Source: Hymenobacter piscis (GTDB lineage: Bacteria; Bacteroidota; Bacteroidia; Cytophagales; Hymenobacteraceae). From it: a DNA stretch of 64,000 nt. Made by a program: the position numbers and the translations under genes. The stretch covers positions 62,001 to 126,000 of the forward strand of contig NZ_JAHHZN010000007.1 of the NCBI RefSeq assembly GCF_018760735.1, written 5' to 3'. Positions within the stretch are counted from its first letter, which is position 1; every line of letters begins with the position of its first letter. The notes beneath the pieces are model-generated. The model ran no database searches and was not told the DNA's origin. It was given only the letters and a program-made list of their open reading frames with translations. This document shows positions 1 through 9,740 of this stretch, in pieces.

Positions 1-2
1 AG

Positions 3-515
3 ATCAGTCTGCTTCTCGCCTTAGTCCTGTTTTTCACCACTGCGTTCAGTGGCTTCGCTCAGGACCGCAAAGTTAGTTCCAGCGCCAAGGGTGCCATCCT
101 GGGTGGCGTAGGCGGAGCCGCCGCCGGGGCCCTCATCAACAAGAAAAACCGCACTGTAGGCGGCGTAGTTGGCGGGGCCGCCGGCGCCGGCATCGGGTAC
201 TCTATCGGCCGCAATGCCGATAATAAGCGCAAAGCCGAGGCCGCCCGCGTAGCCGCTGCCCGCCGCGCCGAAGCCAACCGCCAGGCAGCTTATCGCTCGG
301 GCGTTGCCCAGGGCAAATCTGCGGCGCCCCGTAACAACACGGCGGCCCTGGCCGCTGCTCCCGGCCAGCAGGCTCCGGCCATGATGAGCAGCTTTGCTGC
401 CCCTGGTGCTGCTCCCGCCGCCTTTGCCATGAGCTCGGGCTATTTGCCCAACCAGGCCTACGGCCAGCGTGAGGCCGCTTACCCGACTTCGGAAGTTCGT
501 CGGAAAAGCTGGTAG
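3..515 (+). CDS. Glycine-zipper envelope protein, 5' partial
   Basis: The reading frame is open from the first bases of the window to a TAG at 513-515, so the start lies upstream. What is visible begins with a hydrophobic stretch ending in FSGFAQ, which looks like the end of a signal peptide. It continues with a region rich in glycine and alanine with GxxxG spacing (GAILGGVGGAAAGALI, GGVVGGAAGAGIGY), typical of YMGG-like glycine-zipper domains, then a basic Ala/Arg-rich segment and a low-complexity Ala/Pro tail. Glycine zippers pack helices in or against membranes, so an envelope location is inferred. The specific role is unknown. Confidence 0.75.
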   Translation: MSLLLALVLFFTTAFSGFAQDRKVSSSAKGAILGGVGGAAAGALINKKNRTVGGVVGGAAGAGIGYSIGRNADNKRKAEAARVAAARRAEANRQAAYRSGVAQGKSAAPRNNTAALAAAPGQQAPAMMSSFAAPGAAPAAFAMSSGYLPNQAYGQREAAYPTSEVRRKSW

Positions 516-614
516 CCCGGTTGCATTCCGTAGCTTCAAAGCCCAGGCCTCCGGGTCTGGGCTTTCTGTTCCGCTGCTTTTTCAGTTCTGCTCTCCAACC
601 TAACCCCTGTTCTC

Positions 615-1088
615 ATGAAATCTATTTTTGGCCTGCTACTGGGCGGTGCCCTGCTCGCCTCCTGCTCCGCGCCTAACCCCAACGGAGCCGCCGACCCCAA
701 CGCCGTGAACGTGCAAACCCTCAACCAGCAGTTTATCGGGGCCTGGAATGCCAAAAACACGGTGCAGCTCGATTCCCTGCTGGCCGACGACGTGCAGTAC
801 GCCCAGGGCGCCACGCGCTTTAATGGCAAATCGGAAGTTTCGGACAAGTGGGTACGCGCGACGCTGGGCACCATCGCCGACCTGAAGCTGTACACCACCA
901 CTTCCGGCACCGGCCCGGCCATGGCCTACGAAGCCGGCACTTTCTCCACCGACGTACTACCCGAGGGCCCCGACCAGCCCCGCGGCGAGGGCGAAGGCAA
1001 CTTCATCCTGCTCTGGAAGAAAAACGCTAAAAACGCCTGGAAGCTTAGCTACGTGCAGCTCGAAGGCCTGCCGGTGAAAGTGAAATAA
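615..1088 (+). CDS. SnoaL/DUF4440-like lipoprotein
   Basis: This 157-residue protein starts with a lipoprotein signal peptide ending in LLASC (lipobox, Cys19 or nearby). The mature part resembles the NTF2/SnoaL-like fold: a helix with LNQQFIGAWNAKNTVQLDSLLADDVQYAQG, then strands ending in NAWKLSYVQLEG. That pattern is typical of DUF4440-type proteins, which bind small molecules or have no known activity. It should be anchored in a membrane by its lipidated Cys. It is followed at once by a strong terminator, so it is probably a single-gene transcript. The fold is inferred from pattern, not from a search. Confidence 0.7.
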   Translation: MKSIFGLLLGGALLASCSAPNPNGAADPNAVNVQTLNQQFIGAWNAKNTVQLDSLLADDVQYAQGATRFNGKSEVSDKWVRATLGTIADLKLYTTTSGTGPAMAYEAGTFSTDVLPEGPDQPRGEGEGNFILLWKKNAKNAWKLSYVQLEGLPVKVK

Positions 1089-1110
1089 CTGCCGTTCAGA
1101 TAAGATAAGG

Positions 1111-1143
1111 AAGCCCCGCCGGCAGTTGCCAGCGGGGCTTTCC
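1111..1143 (+). terminator. Rho-independent terminator
   Basis: Nine-base arms (AAGCCCCGC and GCGGGGCTT, at 1111-1119 and 1132-1140) enclose a short loop and run into a T-rich end. It lies 23 bases after the stop of the SnoaL-like lipoprotein gene and may also serve the DUF779 gene converging from the right. Confidence 0.8.
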
Positions 1144-1177
1144 CGATAGTGAAGAATACTGATACGCCCGCCGGCGG

Positions 1178-1591
1178 CTACGCAATTTCGGGGCGGGTCA
1201 GGTACTCCTCGCCGTCGTACACCGGAGCCATGCTGGCTTCCTCCTCCTTGGTGAAGAGCCGGGAGCGAATCAGGAACCGGACGCCCAGCGGAATTTCCAG
1301 CGAGAAGCTGGCCCCGCGGCCCTTTACTACATCCACCGTCAGCTGGGTGTGCTTCCAGTACTCAAACTGCGAGGCACTCATAAAGAAGTCACAGCCATGG
1401 ATCTGGCCCAGCCACACGTCGTTGGTGCCCACCCGGAATTCCCCCTTCGTGAAGCACATGGGCGAAGAACCGTCGCAGCACCCCCCGCTTTGGTGAAACA
1501 TCAGGGGGCCGTTTTCGTCGCGCAGCAAGTCAATGGTAGCTTCGGCGGCAGGCGTCACAAGAACGCGCGGAGTTCGGGGTGTAGCGGGCAT
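1178..1591 (-). CDS. DUF779 family protein
   Basis: This 137-residue protein uses the ATG at 1589-1591 (MPATPRTPRV). A longer frame begins only with a TTG at 1666 and adds low-complexity residues. It has the DUF779 hallmarks: the Cys-rich segment GGCCDGSSPMC, a later GxxxV...DVWLGQIHGCDFFMS, and the C-terminal EIPLGVRFLIRSRLF. The function of DUF779 is unknown, but the family is regularly encoded beside AldB-type aldehyde dehydrogenases. That holds here: the dehydrogenase gene lies 148 bp upstream on the same strand. The conserved cysteines suggest metal or redox chemistry supporting the dehydrogenase, which is inference. Confidence 0.85.
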   Translation of the reverse strand: MPATPRTPRVLVTPAAEATIDLLRDENGPLMFHQSGGCCDGSSPMCFTKGEFRVGTNDVWLGQIHGCDFFMSASQFEYWKHTQLTVDVVKGRGASFSLEIPLGVRFLIRSRLFTKEEEASMAPVYDGEEYLTRPEIA

Positions 1592-1739
1592 GAGCACGGG
1601 GATAATCGGCCGGAGCCGGGGGCAATCAGCTAAGTTTAGCGGTGAGCAGCCGTTTGGGGGCCGCAAACCGAAATGGTAAGCCGACGACCTGCGCGGCGGC
1701 AGAGCATCGGCTCACCATACGCTCGGGCTGCTTTACGGC

Positions 1740-3266
1740 CTAGAAGAAGCCGAGCTTCTGCTGGCTGTAAGATACCAGCATGTTTTTAGTCTGGCGGTAG
1801 TGGCTGAGCATCATCTTATGGTTCTCGCGGCCGAATCCCGAATTCTTGTAGCCACCAAAGGGGGCACCGGCGGGGTAATCGTGGTAGCAGTTTACCCACA
1901 CGCGGCCGGCCTGAATGGCGCGGGGCACCTCGTAGAGCTCGTGGGCGTCGCGGGTCCAGACGCCGGCCCCGAGGCCGTAGAGCGTGTCGTTGGCCAGCTC
2001 AATGGCTTCTTCCACCGTTTTAAACGTGGTGACCGATACCACCGGGCCGAAGATTTCTTCCTGGAAGATGCGCATCTTGTTGTGGCCCCGGAATACGGTG
2101 GGCTGAATGTAGTAGCCCTCGGCCAGCGCCCCGTCTTCCTGCTGGTAGGCGTCGCCCCCGGTCAGCACTTCGGCCCCTTCGGCCTTGCCGATTTCCAGGT
2201 AGCTCAGGATTTTCTCGAACTGGTCGTTGCTGGCCTGGGCCCCCATCATGGTTTCCATATCGAGCGGGTTGCCCAGCTTGATGGCCTTCACGCGCTCCAC
2301 CACGCGGGCCATGAACTCGTCGTAGATATCTTCGTGCACCAGCATCCGCGAGGGACAGGTGCAGATTTCGCCCTGGTTGAGGGCAAACATCACGGCGCCT
2401 TCAATGGCCTTGTCGAGGAAGTCATCGTCGGCGTCCATCACGCTCTTGAAGAACACGTTCGGCGACTTGCCGCCCAGCTCCATGGTCACCGGAATCAGGT
2501 TTTCGGCGGCGTACTGCATGATCAGGCGGCCAGTGGTGGTTTCGCCCGTGAACGACACTTTATTAATGCGGGGCGACGAGGCCAGGGGCTTGCCGGCTTC
2601 CAGCCCGAAGCCGTTCACCACGTTTACCACGCCGGCGGGCAGCACGTCCTCGAGCAGCTCCATGAGCACCATGATGCTGCTCGGGGTCTGCTCGGCGGGC
2701 TTCATCACCACGCAGCAGCCGGCGGCCAGGGCCGGCGCCAGCTTCCAGGTGGCCATCAGCAGCGGGAAGTTCCAGGGAATAATCTGGCCCACCACGCCCA
2801 GGGGCTCCTCAATGATAAGCGAGAGGGTGTTGCTGTTGAGCTCGGTGGCAGAGCCTTCCTCGGCCCGGATCACGCTGGCGAAGTAGCGGAAGTGGTCCAC
2901 TACCAGCGGCAGGTCGGCCAGGGTGGTTTCGCGGATGGGCTTGCCGTTTTCCACGCACTCCACGGCCGCCAGGTGGGGCAGGTTTTCCTCAATGATGCTG
3001 GCAATCTTATTGAGCAGGTTGCTGCGCTCAGTAGCCGAGGTTTTGCTGTAGGTCTTGAAGGCCTCGTGGGCCGCATCCAGGGCCAACTCAATGTCTTCCT
3101 TGGAGCTGCGGGCGACTTTGGTAAACGCCTGGCCGTCAATGGGCGAGATGTTATCGAAGTACTGGCCTTTAACCGGAGCGACCCATTTGCCACCGATGAA
3201 GTTATCGTAGTGCGATTTGAACTTGGGCCGATCGACCAGGGTGGTGGGTTTTTCGAGGGTTTCCAT
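1740..3266 (-). CDS. NAD(P)-dependent aldehyde dehydrogenase, AldB/ExaC type
   Basis: A full-length 508-residue ALDH-superfamily enzyme that oxidises aldehydes to carboxylates in the cytoplasm. The cofactor motif PWNFPLL lies near residues 164-170, the general base Glu263 in MELGGKSPN, and the catalytic Cys302 in [11 protein letters not shown]. The CTCPSR context and the C-terminal [21 protein letters not shown] are typical of the AldB/ExaC acetaldehyde-dehydrogenase branch. It is followed by a DUF779 gene and is divergent from an AraC-family regulator 217 bp away. This is the usual layout for an aldehyde-inducible unit. The exact substrate cannot be read from the sequence. Confidence 0.95.
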   Translation of the reverse strand: METLEKPTTLVDRPKFKSHYDNFIGGKWVAPVKGQYFDNISPIDGQAFTKVARSSKEDIELALDAAHEAFKTYSKTSATERSNLLNKIASIIEENLPHLAAVECVENGKPIRETTLADLPLVVDHFRYFASVIRAEEGSATELNSNTLSLIIEEPLGVVGQIIPWNFPLLMATWKLAPALAAGCCVVMKPAEQTPSSIMVLMELLEDVLPAGVVNVVNGFGLEAGKPLASSPRINKVSFTGETTTGRLIMQYAAENLIPVTMELGGKSPNVFFKSVMDADDDFLDKAIEGAVMFALNQGEICTCPSRMLVHEDIYDEFMARVVERVKAIKLGNPLDMETMMGAQASNDQFEKILSYLEIGKAEGAEVLTGGDAYQQEDGALAEGYYIQPTVFRGHNKMRIFQEEIFGPVVSVTTFKTVEEAIELANDTLYGLGAGVWTRDAHELYEVPRAIQAGRVWVNCYHDYPAGAPFGGYKNSGFGRENHKMMLSHYRQTKNMLVSYSQQKLGFF

Positions 3267-3370
3267 TGATAGGTAGAAGTTAGGAATGGATGATGGATGA
3301 AATTACGCAGCTTTTATGCTGATTTTATTGTAGTATTCTCTCAGAAAGGCCGCGTATCGTCTCAATCCGT

Positions 3371-3386
3371 GAGTACTTACTTACTC
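3371..3386. promoter_or_regulatory. Candidate operator in the divergent ald/araC region
   Basis: The 217-bp region between the divergent aldehyde dehydrogenase and AraC genes contains GAGTA-N6-TACTC, embedded in a run with repeated TTAC/TACT steps. An imperfect repeat between divergent genes is where an AraC-type protein would bind. The arms are only five bases, so this is suggestive at best. Confidence 0.2.
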
Positions 3387-3483
3387 TTACAACGATTTCA
3401 CTGGCGGTCCTGTTTAAAAGCAGCGGCCGGGCCTCGCGGCCACCCTCGTTACTCCGTTTTTTTCACCCCTTCGTTCCTCGCTC

Positions 3484-4410
3484 ATGGTTCACCTGCCCGC
3501 TCCCATTGCGCTGCTTGCTCCCCACCAGCTTGGCACACTCGTCGAGAACCGCACCGTGTACTCGCTCGATGCCTTTGAGCTGAGCGTGTTCGAAACCCAC
3601 CAGACGGCCCACCAAGTGCCCCTGCACCTGGGCCAGGTGGTGCTCACCACCATGCTCCAGGGTAAGAAGGTGATGCATCTGGCCGGGCGCGAGGCTTTCG
3701 AATATCTGCCCGGCGAGTCGGTGGTGGTGGGCGAGAACGAAACCATGCACATCGACTTCCCGGAAGCCGACGCGGCCACGCCCACCCAGTGCCTGGCCGT
3801 GGCCATCCCGACCGATACCATTCGCCAGACCGTAGATTTACTCAACGAGGAATATCCCCGCGCCGAAGCCCACCAGCCCTGGCAGCTCGATACGGTGACG
3901 CCCGCCCACGCTCACTTCCACAACCCGCCCGAGCTGACCGGCACCCTGGAGCGCCTCGTGCAACTCTCCCGCAGCACCGGCCGCATCAAGGATGTGCTGG
4001 CCAATTTCACCATCCAGGAGATGCTGGTGCGCCTCATGCAGACCCAGGCCCGGCAGCTGCTGTTTCATAACTACCGCCAGCACGCCACCTCCCACCGCTT
4101 CGCGGCCGTGGTGCAGTACGTGAAGCAGCACCTCACCGAGCAGATTACGGTGGAAAAACTGGCCGAGCTGGCCTGCATGAGCAAGGCCACGTTCTTTCGG
4201 GTTTTCAAACGCGAGCTGGGCCTGACGCCGGTCGAGTTCGTGATTCAGGAGCGCCTCGCCGAAGCCAAGCGCCTGCTACGCCTGCCCGCCGCCACCGTCG
4301 CCGACGTGTGCTTCCGGGCCGGTTTCAACAACACGGCCTACTTCCAGAAGCTCTTCAAGCAGTACGAGGGCATCACGCCGGGCCTGTACCGCAAGCAGTA
4401 CGCGGCTTAG
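3484..4410 (+). CDS. AraC-family transcriptional regulator
   Basis: A 308-residue regulator. Residues up to about 190 form the AraC_N type sensor domain (LSVFETHQTAHQVPLHLGQV followed by FEYLPGESVVVGENETMHIDFPEA). Residues from about 205 to the end form the double helix-turn-helix DNA-binding domain: ITVEKLAELACMSKATFFRV is the first HTH, and VADVCFRAGFNNTAYFQKLF the second. It is divergent from the aldehyde dehydrogenase/DUF779 pair, which it probably activates in response to an aldehyde or alcohol; this is inferred from position. It ends before a bidirectional terminator shared with the GH16 gene. Confidence 0.9.
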   Translation: MVHLPAPIALLAPHQLGTLVENRTVYSLDAFELSVFETHQTAHQVPLHLGQVVLTTMLQGKKVMHLAGREAFEYLPGESVVVGENETMHIDFPEADAATPTQCLAVAIPTDTIRQTVDLLNEEYPRAEAHQPWQLDTVTPAHAHFHNPPELTGTLERLVQLSRSTGRIKDVLANFTIQEMLVRLMQTQARQLLFHNYRQHATSHRFAAVVQYVKQHLTEQITVEKLAELACMSKATFFRVFKRELGLTPVEFVIQERLAEAKRLLRLPAATVADVCFRAGFNNTAYFQKLFKQYEGITPGLYRKQYAA

Positions 4411-4476
4411 GGTTGTGCGACTTTAGCGTCCCCCCCTCAACACGGAACGTCATTCCAGCCGCCACGACAGCCCCAC

Positions 4477-4515
4477 AAAAAAGCACCCCGACCAACCCGG
4501 CCGGGGTGCTTTTTT
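4477..4515. terminator. Bidirectional terminator
   Basis: An A-tract, a GC stem (GCACCCCG paired with CGGGGTGC) and a T-tract are symmetric around a short loop. It lies between the convergent AraC and GH16 genes and can end transcription from both sides. Confidence 0.85.
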
Positions 4516-4536
4516 CAGGCGGTGCTGCGTAGCCGG

Positions 4537-7500
4537 TTAGTGGCTGACCACCAACCGCTGCACGGCTACGCCCCGAGCGGTCTGGAGCTTGACGAGGTAG
4601 ACGCCGTTGGCATAATTGCCCACCGGAAGCGTGCGGATGCTGGTCTGGCCGACCGCGCCGGTGCCGGGCGCGAGCTGCTCCACCAGGCGGCCCCGCAGGT
4701 CGTAAACGGCCAGCTGATAGGCACCGGTGGTAGTTGGCGCGAAGGCAACGGTAACCTGGTTGCGGGCGGGGTTGGGCGCGAGCGTGAAGGCCGTAGCCGG
4801 GCGCACCGACTGGGTGCCCGTGGTCACGCTGCAGCTCTGGCCGGCGGTGAAGTTATAGGGCGTGGCGGCCGTGTTGCGCTCGGGTCCGCCGGCGCCGGCC
4901 TGGTAGGTGAAGTACACGCTCAGGGCCGTGCCGCTGGCAATGGCCCGGGTGAAAGTGAAGTCACCGTTAGGCTGCTTGGTCATGGAATAGCCCGGATAGG
5001 CCCCGATACCGCCTTCCTGAATATAGATCAGGGCCAGATTGCCGCCCGCCACCGACCCAATCGGGTGGAAGGTGAAGGTCACGTCGGCGCCGCTGGATTC
5101 GGCCTTGAAGCTGTAATCGGGGGTGGTGTTGCAGTAGCCGGGAGCCGCCGGCAGCGTCACGTTGATGCGCACTACGTCGGAAACCGTACTGGCCCCGGCG
5201 TTATCGGTGGCTTTGGCAGTCAGCTCGTACTGGCCCACCGTTACGCCCGTCCACTGGTAGGTAAAAGGGGCGGCGGTGGCTTCGCCAAGCTTGGTGGCGC
5301 CCTGGAAGAACTCCACTTTGGCTACGGTGCCATCCGTATCGGCGGCCGTGGCCGTGAGCGTGATGGTGGCCGGCGCTACGTAGGTGCCGGTAGCAGTGGG
5401 CGCGGTCAGGGCCACGGTGGGCGGCTCGTTGGCGGGGTTGTTCGGGTCACAGCTCTGGCCGGCAGTGTAGCGGTGGGGTTTGTCGGCGCTGTTGCGCTCG
5501 GGTCCGCCGGCTCCGGCCTGGTAAGTAAAGTAGAAGCTGGTGGCCACGCCGTCGGCAATGGCCCGGGTGAAGGTGAAGTCGCCGTTGGCTTTCCGGGTCA
5601 TGGGGTAGCCCGGATAGGCCCCGATGCCGCCTTCCTGAATAAAGATCAGGGCCAGGTTGCCGCCCGCCACCGCGCCCAACGGACGGAAGGTGTAGGTCAC
5701 GTTGCCGGCCGTGCTGAATACCTCGTAGCGGTAGTCGCCGCTGGCGGCCACGCCGGTGCAGGCCAGGGCCTTTACTTCCACGGCCACGGCGGCCGAGGTG
5801 GTGGTGTTGCCGTCGTTGTCGGTGGCCCGGGACGTGAGGCTGTATTCGCCCGCCGGTACGCTCTGCCACTCGTAGGTGTAGGGCGCGGTGGCATCTTCCC
5901 CGAGCTTGGTGCTGCCCTCAAAGAACTCCACTTTGGTCACGGTACCGTTGGCATCGGCGGCGGTAGCCGTCAGGTTGAGCGTGGCCGGCGCCGTGAACGT
6001 GTCGGTCGTCAGCGGACTGGTCAGGGCCACGGTGGGCTTGATGGGGTCGGCCACAGTGATGGCGACGGCAGCCGAGGTGGTCACGGCCCCGCCGTTATCG
6101 GTGGCCCGGGCCGTGAGGCTGTACGCCCCGGCTACGGCGCCGGTCCAGACGTAGGTGTACGGCGCCGTTGAAACCGTGCCCAGCAGGGTCGTGCCCTGGT
6201 AGAAGTCAACCTTATAGATAGAGCCATCGGAGTCGGTGGCGTTGGCCGTGAGCGTGATGCTGGCGGGCGTGAAGAAGCTGGCGTTGGCCGCGGGCGAAGT
6301 CAGGGCGACAGTCGGAGCCGCGTTGCCGGCGGCCGCCACGAACACCGTTACAGCCCGGGAGGTCGTGGCGCTGCCTTCGTTGTCGGTGGCGCGGGCCGTG
6401 AGCTGGTACACGCCGGCCGGGGCGCCGGCCCAGGTGTAGCTGTAGGGGGCGGTAGTGGCCTCACCCAGCTTGGTGGTTCCCTGGAAAAACTCCACTTTCG
6501 CCACCGTGCCGTTCTCATCGGCCGCCGTGGCCGTGAGCGTGAGGCTGGCCGGGGTGGTGATAACGGCGCCTTCGGTGGGGGCCGTGAGAGAAACCGTAGG
6601 GGCCGGGTTGGCGGCCACGCCGCCGCCCACGTAAATGTCGTCGAAGAAGAACTCGGCGTTGGCCGTGGCCGGGTCGCCGGCGAACATGAGCAGGCCGGTC
6701 ATGGCGTTCAGGTCGATGTTCATGCCCACGTTGGGCTGGTTGAAGGCGCTGAGCGGAATGCTGATCTGGTGCCACTGACCGTCGCGCACGAGGCCGTACT
6801 GGGTGGAACCGGCCGGGAAGTTGATCCAGCTTTCCCCGTGGCCGCTTTTCACGCCCATCTTGAACTGCCCGGCGTAGGTGGTCTTGAACTGCACGTTCAG
6901 CTTGCCATCCTGGGCGAAGTTGATCAGGTTGACCGGGGCGTGGTCGAAGCCCATGCCAAACCAGTCGCCGGCCTTGGCCTGCACGGCCAGTACCTCGCTG
7001 CCCTCGTAGGCGGCCGGAGCGGGCGTGATGTTGGTCAGGTTGTTCCAGTAAAACAGCTCGGCGTTGGTGCCCAGCTGCAGCTTGTTGGTAATGGCGGCCT
7101 GCTCGGTATACACGCCGAATTTGCCGGCATAGGCGTTGTCCTTGCCCAGGTATAGCTCGTCGCCGGGGTTCTGGTAGAGGCGCACGTAGTCTACCAGCAT
7201 CTGGGCGGGCAGGGCGGCCGTGATGCCGTTGGCGTTGTCGATGCCGGTGTACACCCCGCCCACGGCCATGTTCAGCAGAATAAACTGGGCCTTGTGGAAT
7301 TCCTCCATATCCGTAGCGGCGGGGTTGGAGATGTCCTTGCTGAAGTACTCGTTGTTATCGATGTACATCTTGATGGCCTGGGCCGTCCAGACCAGCTTGT
7401 AGACGTGGTAGTCGTCGGTGAGCGAGGAGGTGCCTTTATAGGTCTGCACCGCGTACTCGTGCTGGCCGTTGGCGTTCCAGTGCATGGCCCCGCCGGCCCA

Positions 7501-8013
7501 GTTGTTCACGTTGGCGGGGTAGGATTCCTTAGAACCCATTTCCATGATGTCGGTTTCGCCGCTGGCGGGCCAGGTGCCGGTAGCGCCCAGCAGCCAGAAG
7601 GCGGGCCAGAGGCCGTTTTTCAGGTTGGGCACCTTGATGCGGGCTTCCAGCGTGCCGTACTTGAACTGCACCCGGCCCAGCGTTTTGAGGCGGGCGGAGG
7701 TGAAGCCCCGGGTCTGGAAGTTTTCCTTGCGGGCCTCAATCACGAGGCTACCCTGGTCGAGACGGGCGTTTTCGGGGCGGCTGGTGTAGTACTGCAACTC
7801 CTGGTTGCCCCAGCCGCAGAGGCCCCGCTCGCAGCCGTCGCCGAAGTCAAAGGTCCAGTTTTCGGCGTTGATGGTGGCCCCATCGAAGTTTTCCTGCCAG
7901 ACCAGCGTCTGGGCCGGGGCGGCGGCGGTGGCGGCCAGCCCCAGCGCCAGGGCGCCCAGCAGCCGGCGGCCGGTGCGGTGCCAGCGGGAAATCGGTAAAG
8001 TAGAGTGAAGCAT
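4537..8013 (-). CDS. Secreted GH16 beta-glucanase with Ig-like and CBM56-like modules and T9SS sorting domain
   Basis: A modular extracellular protein of 1158 residues. The ATG at 8011-8013 gives a clean signal peptide ending near AAPAQ35. Residues about 36-325 are a GH16 catalytic domain; the ExDxxE motif is GETDIMEM, with Glu153 the likely nucleophile and Glu158 the acid/base, as in laminarinases. A beta-sandwich module follows (to about 520). Then come three Ig-like repeats (each starting PTVxLTxP), a Cys-bounded ~105-residue module, a fourth Ig-like repeat, and a second copy of that module. Both copies contain IQEGGIGAYPGY, FTYQAGAGGPERN and a closing TAGQSC, and resemble CBM56 beta-1,3-glucan binding domains. 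The last ~80 residues are a T9SS type A sorting domain (LAPNPARNQVTV ... GVYLVKL). Cleavage of beta-1,3- or mixed-linkage glucans at the cell surface is inferred. Confidence 0.93.
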   Translation of the reverse strand: MLHSTLPISRWHRTGRRLLGALALGLAATAAAPAQTLVWQENFDGATINAENWTFDFGDGCERGLCGWGNQELQYYTSRPENARLDQGSLVIEARKENFQTRGFTSARLKTLGRVQFKYGTLEARIKVPNLKNGLWPAFWLLGATGTWPASGETDIMEMGSKESYPANVNNWAGGAMHWNANGQHEYAVQTYKGTSSLTDDYHVYKLVWTAQAIKMYIDNNEYFSKDISNPAATDMEEFHKAQFILLNMAVGGVYTGIDNANGITAALPAQMLVDYVRLYQNPGDELYLGKDNAYAGKFGVYTEQAAITNKLQLGTNAELFYWNNLTNITPAPAAYEGSEVLAVQAKAGDWFGMGFDHAPVNLINFAQDGKLNVQFKTTYAGQFKMGVKSGHGESWINFPAGSTQYGLVRDGQWHQISIPLSAFNQPNVGMNIDLNAMTGLLMFAGDPATANAEFFFDDIYVGGGVAANPAPTVSLTAPTEGAVITTPASLTLTATAADENGTVAKVEFFQGTTKLGEATTAPYSYTWAGAPAGVYQLTARATDNEGSATTSRAVTVFVAAAGNAAPTVALTSPAANASFFTPASITLTANATDSDGSIYKVDFYQGTTLLGTVSTAPYTYVWTGAVAGAYSLTARATDNGGAVTTSAAVAITVADPIKPTVALTSPLTTDTFTAPATLNLTATAADANGTVTKVEFFEGSTKLGEDATAPYTYEWQSVPAGEYSLTSRATDNDGNTTTSAAVAVEVKALACTGVAASGDYRYEVFSTAGNVTYTFRPLGAVAGGNLALIFIQEGGIGAYPGYPMTRKANGDFTFTRAIADGVATSFYFTYQAGAGGPERNSADKPHRYTAGQSCDPNNPANEPPTVALTAPTATGTYVAPATITLTATAADTDGTVAKVEFFQGATKLGEATAAPFTYQWTGVTVGQYELTAKATDNAGASTVSDVVRINVTLPAAPGYCNTTPDYSFKAESSGADVTFTFHPIGSVAGGNLALIYIQEGGIGAYPGYSMTKQPNGDFTFTRAIASGTALSVYFTYQAGAGGPERNTAATPYNFTAGQSCSVTTGTQSVRPATAFTLAPNPARNQVTVAFAPTTTGAYQLAVYDLRGRLVEQLAPGTGAVGQTSIRTLPVGNYANGVYLVKLQTARGVAVQRLVVSH

Positions 8014-8513
8014 ACGTGGTGGGAATTGGGTAGATGAGTGAGGATTGGAGGAAGGGAAAACTATTTTTGGCTGACCGTCAGATTTTTCGGGCTGGCGCGA
8101 GTCGGAAGCATGCGCTGGCCTGGGGAGCCGACAAGCTAGCAACCCGCCCCATCAGCCGGGGCGTTGCGCCTAACGCGACCGGGCCAAACGCCCCCCGATT
8201 GGCGGCGGGCCGAGCAATGTTGGTTTGGGGTGAGTGGTGGCCGATTTGCGGCTGAGTCAGCGTGTGTAGTAAGTGTATAAAGCCATTCGGAATCCGTACT
8301 TTTTGAAGTAGGCATAGTTACCAATATGCTCATTTTTAACTGGATGACAGGCTTTTACCGCAATTCACCGGAGCAGTTACGTAGCCAGGCATCTTCGATC
8401 AACTTCTGAGCGACTGCATTGTCAACCCAAAGAACAGCCCCAACTTTTTACCGGCCGCGGGAGTTATAGCGCCCATACTTACGCGGCCGGCTTCCGCCGG
8501 CCGCACTCCTGCA
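8014..8513. other. 500-bp intergenic region, no gene seen
   Basis: This is the divergent spacer between the GH16 gene and the MFS gene. I see no credible coding sequence. It contains an inverted repeat with arms GGGGCGTT (about 8158) and AACGCCCC (about 8190) and an AT-richer stretch at 8265-8345. It must hold the promoters of both genes, but I could not assign -7/-33 boxes with confidence. Confidence 0.5.
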
Positions 8514-9740
8514 ATGTCCGATTCTTCCCGCGCCGCTACGCTTGCGCGCGCGCCCTCACCTGCTGCCGCCGCGCCACTGGCCGCCTCCCAGGTCTGGCTC
8601 ATGGCCGTAACCTGCGGCCTGGTAGTGGCTAACCTCTATTACAACCAGCCGCTACTGGCCGAAATCGGCCGCACCTTTGGCCTCTCCGAAAGCCGGGTGA
8701 GTCTGGTGGCTACCATTACGCAGGTGGGCTACACGCTGGGCCTGCTGCTGATTGTGCCGCTCGGCGACAAGCGGGAACGGAAAAGTCTGGTGCTGGGTCT
8801 GATTCTGCTGGCCGCGGCCGGACTCGTCGGGGCCGCCTATGCGCCCACGTTCGGGCTGCTGGTGGGCGCCAGCCTGCTGATTGGCCTGTTCTCGGCGGTG
8901 CCCCAGCTGCTGATTCCGATGGCAGCCTCACTGGCCAGCGAGGAGCAACGGGGCCAGGTGGTGGGCAAGGTGATGAGCGGCCTGCTGATTGGCGTACTGC
9001 TCTCGCGCACCATCAGCGGCTACGTGGGCCTGCACTTCGGCTGGCGGGCCATGTACGGGGTGGGCGCCGTCATTATGGTACTCCTCACGGCCGTGCTGGC
9101 CCGGATGCTGCCGCGCAACCAGGCTCACTACGCGGGCAGCTACGGCAGCCTGCTCCGCTCGTTGGGCACTTTGGCCCGGGAACTGCCCACGCTGCGCCGC
9201 TCGGCTATTGTGGGGGCCTGCCTGTTTGGCGGCTTCAGCGCCTTCTGGACCACGCTGGTCTTCTTCCTGGAAAGCGACGCCTACCACTACCACAGCGACG
9301 TGGCCGGCCTCTTCGGCCTTGTGGGCGCCACCGGGGCCTTCGCCGCCTCCTTCGCCGGCAAATCCGCCGACCGCAAGGGGCCCGACTACGCCCTCACGCT
9401 GGGAATCCTGCTATTTCTGGGCGGCTACCTGCTGCTGGGTTTCGGCGGCTACCATTTGGTGGGCCTGATTGCGGGCGTGGTCATCCTGGACGTGGGCCAG
9501 CAGATGGCCCACATCTCCAACCAGACCCGCGTGTTCAGCCTCCGCCCCGAAGCCCGCAGCCGCCTCAACACCGTGTACATGACGGCCTGCTTCATCGGCG
9601 CCTCGGCCGGCTCCTTCCTCGGCGGCCTCGCCTGGGACCATTTCCAGTGGCCCGGCGTCTGCGCCGTGGGCCTGGGGCTGGTGGCGCTGGCGTATCTGGC
9701 GAACCGGTTTTACGGACGATCAGGTTCGGCGGCAGCCTAA
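8514..9740 (+). CDS. MFS transporter
   Basis: This 408-residue protein has about twelve hydrophobic segments. After a short Ala-rich cytoplasmic N-terminus the first helix carries VANLYYNQPLLAEIG, characteristic of a family of small-molecule exporters. The MFS loop 2-3 signature appears as PLGDKRERKSLVLG, and the central loop and second half (GKSADRKGPDYALTLG) repeat the pattern. The substrate is not predictable; drug or metabolite efflux in the inner membrane is typical of the family. Its last four bases overlap the end of the convergent gene on the minus strand. Confidence 0.88.
   Translation: MSDSSRAATLARAPSPAAAAPLAASQVWLMAVTCGLVVANLYYNQPLLAEIGRTFGLSESRVSLVATITQVGYTLGLLLIVPLGDKRERKSLVLGLILLAAAGLVGAAYAPTFGLLVGASLLIGLFSAVPQLLIPMAASLASEEQRGQVVGKVMSGLLIGVLLSRTISGYVGLHFGWRAMYGVGAVIMVLLTAVLARMLPRNQAHYAGSYGSLLRSLGTLARELPTLRRSAIVGACLFGGFSAFWTTLVFFLESDAYHYHSDVAGLFGLVGATGAFAASFAGKSADRKGPDYALTLGILLFLGGYLLLGFGGYHLVGLIAGVVILDVGQQMAHISNQTRVFSLRPEARSRLNTVYMTACFIGASAGSFLGGLAWDHFQWPGVCAVGLGLVALAYLANRFYGRSGSAAA

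Noticed and set aside
1592..1666. Upstream TTG start for the DUF779 protein
   Set aside because: It adds low-complexity residues not typical of the family, and an ATG at 1591 gives the usual length.
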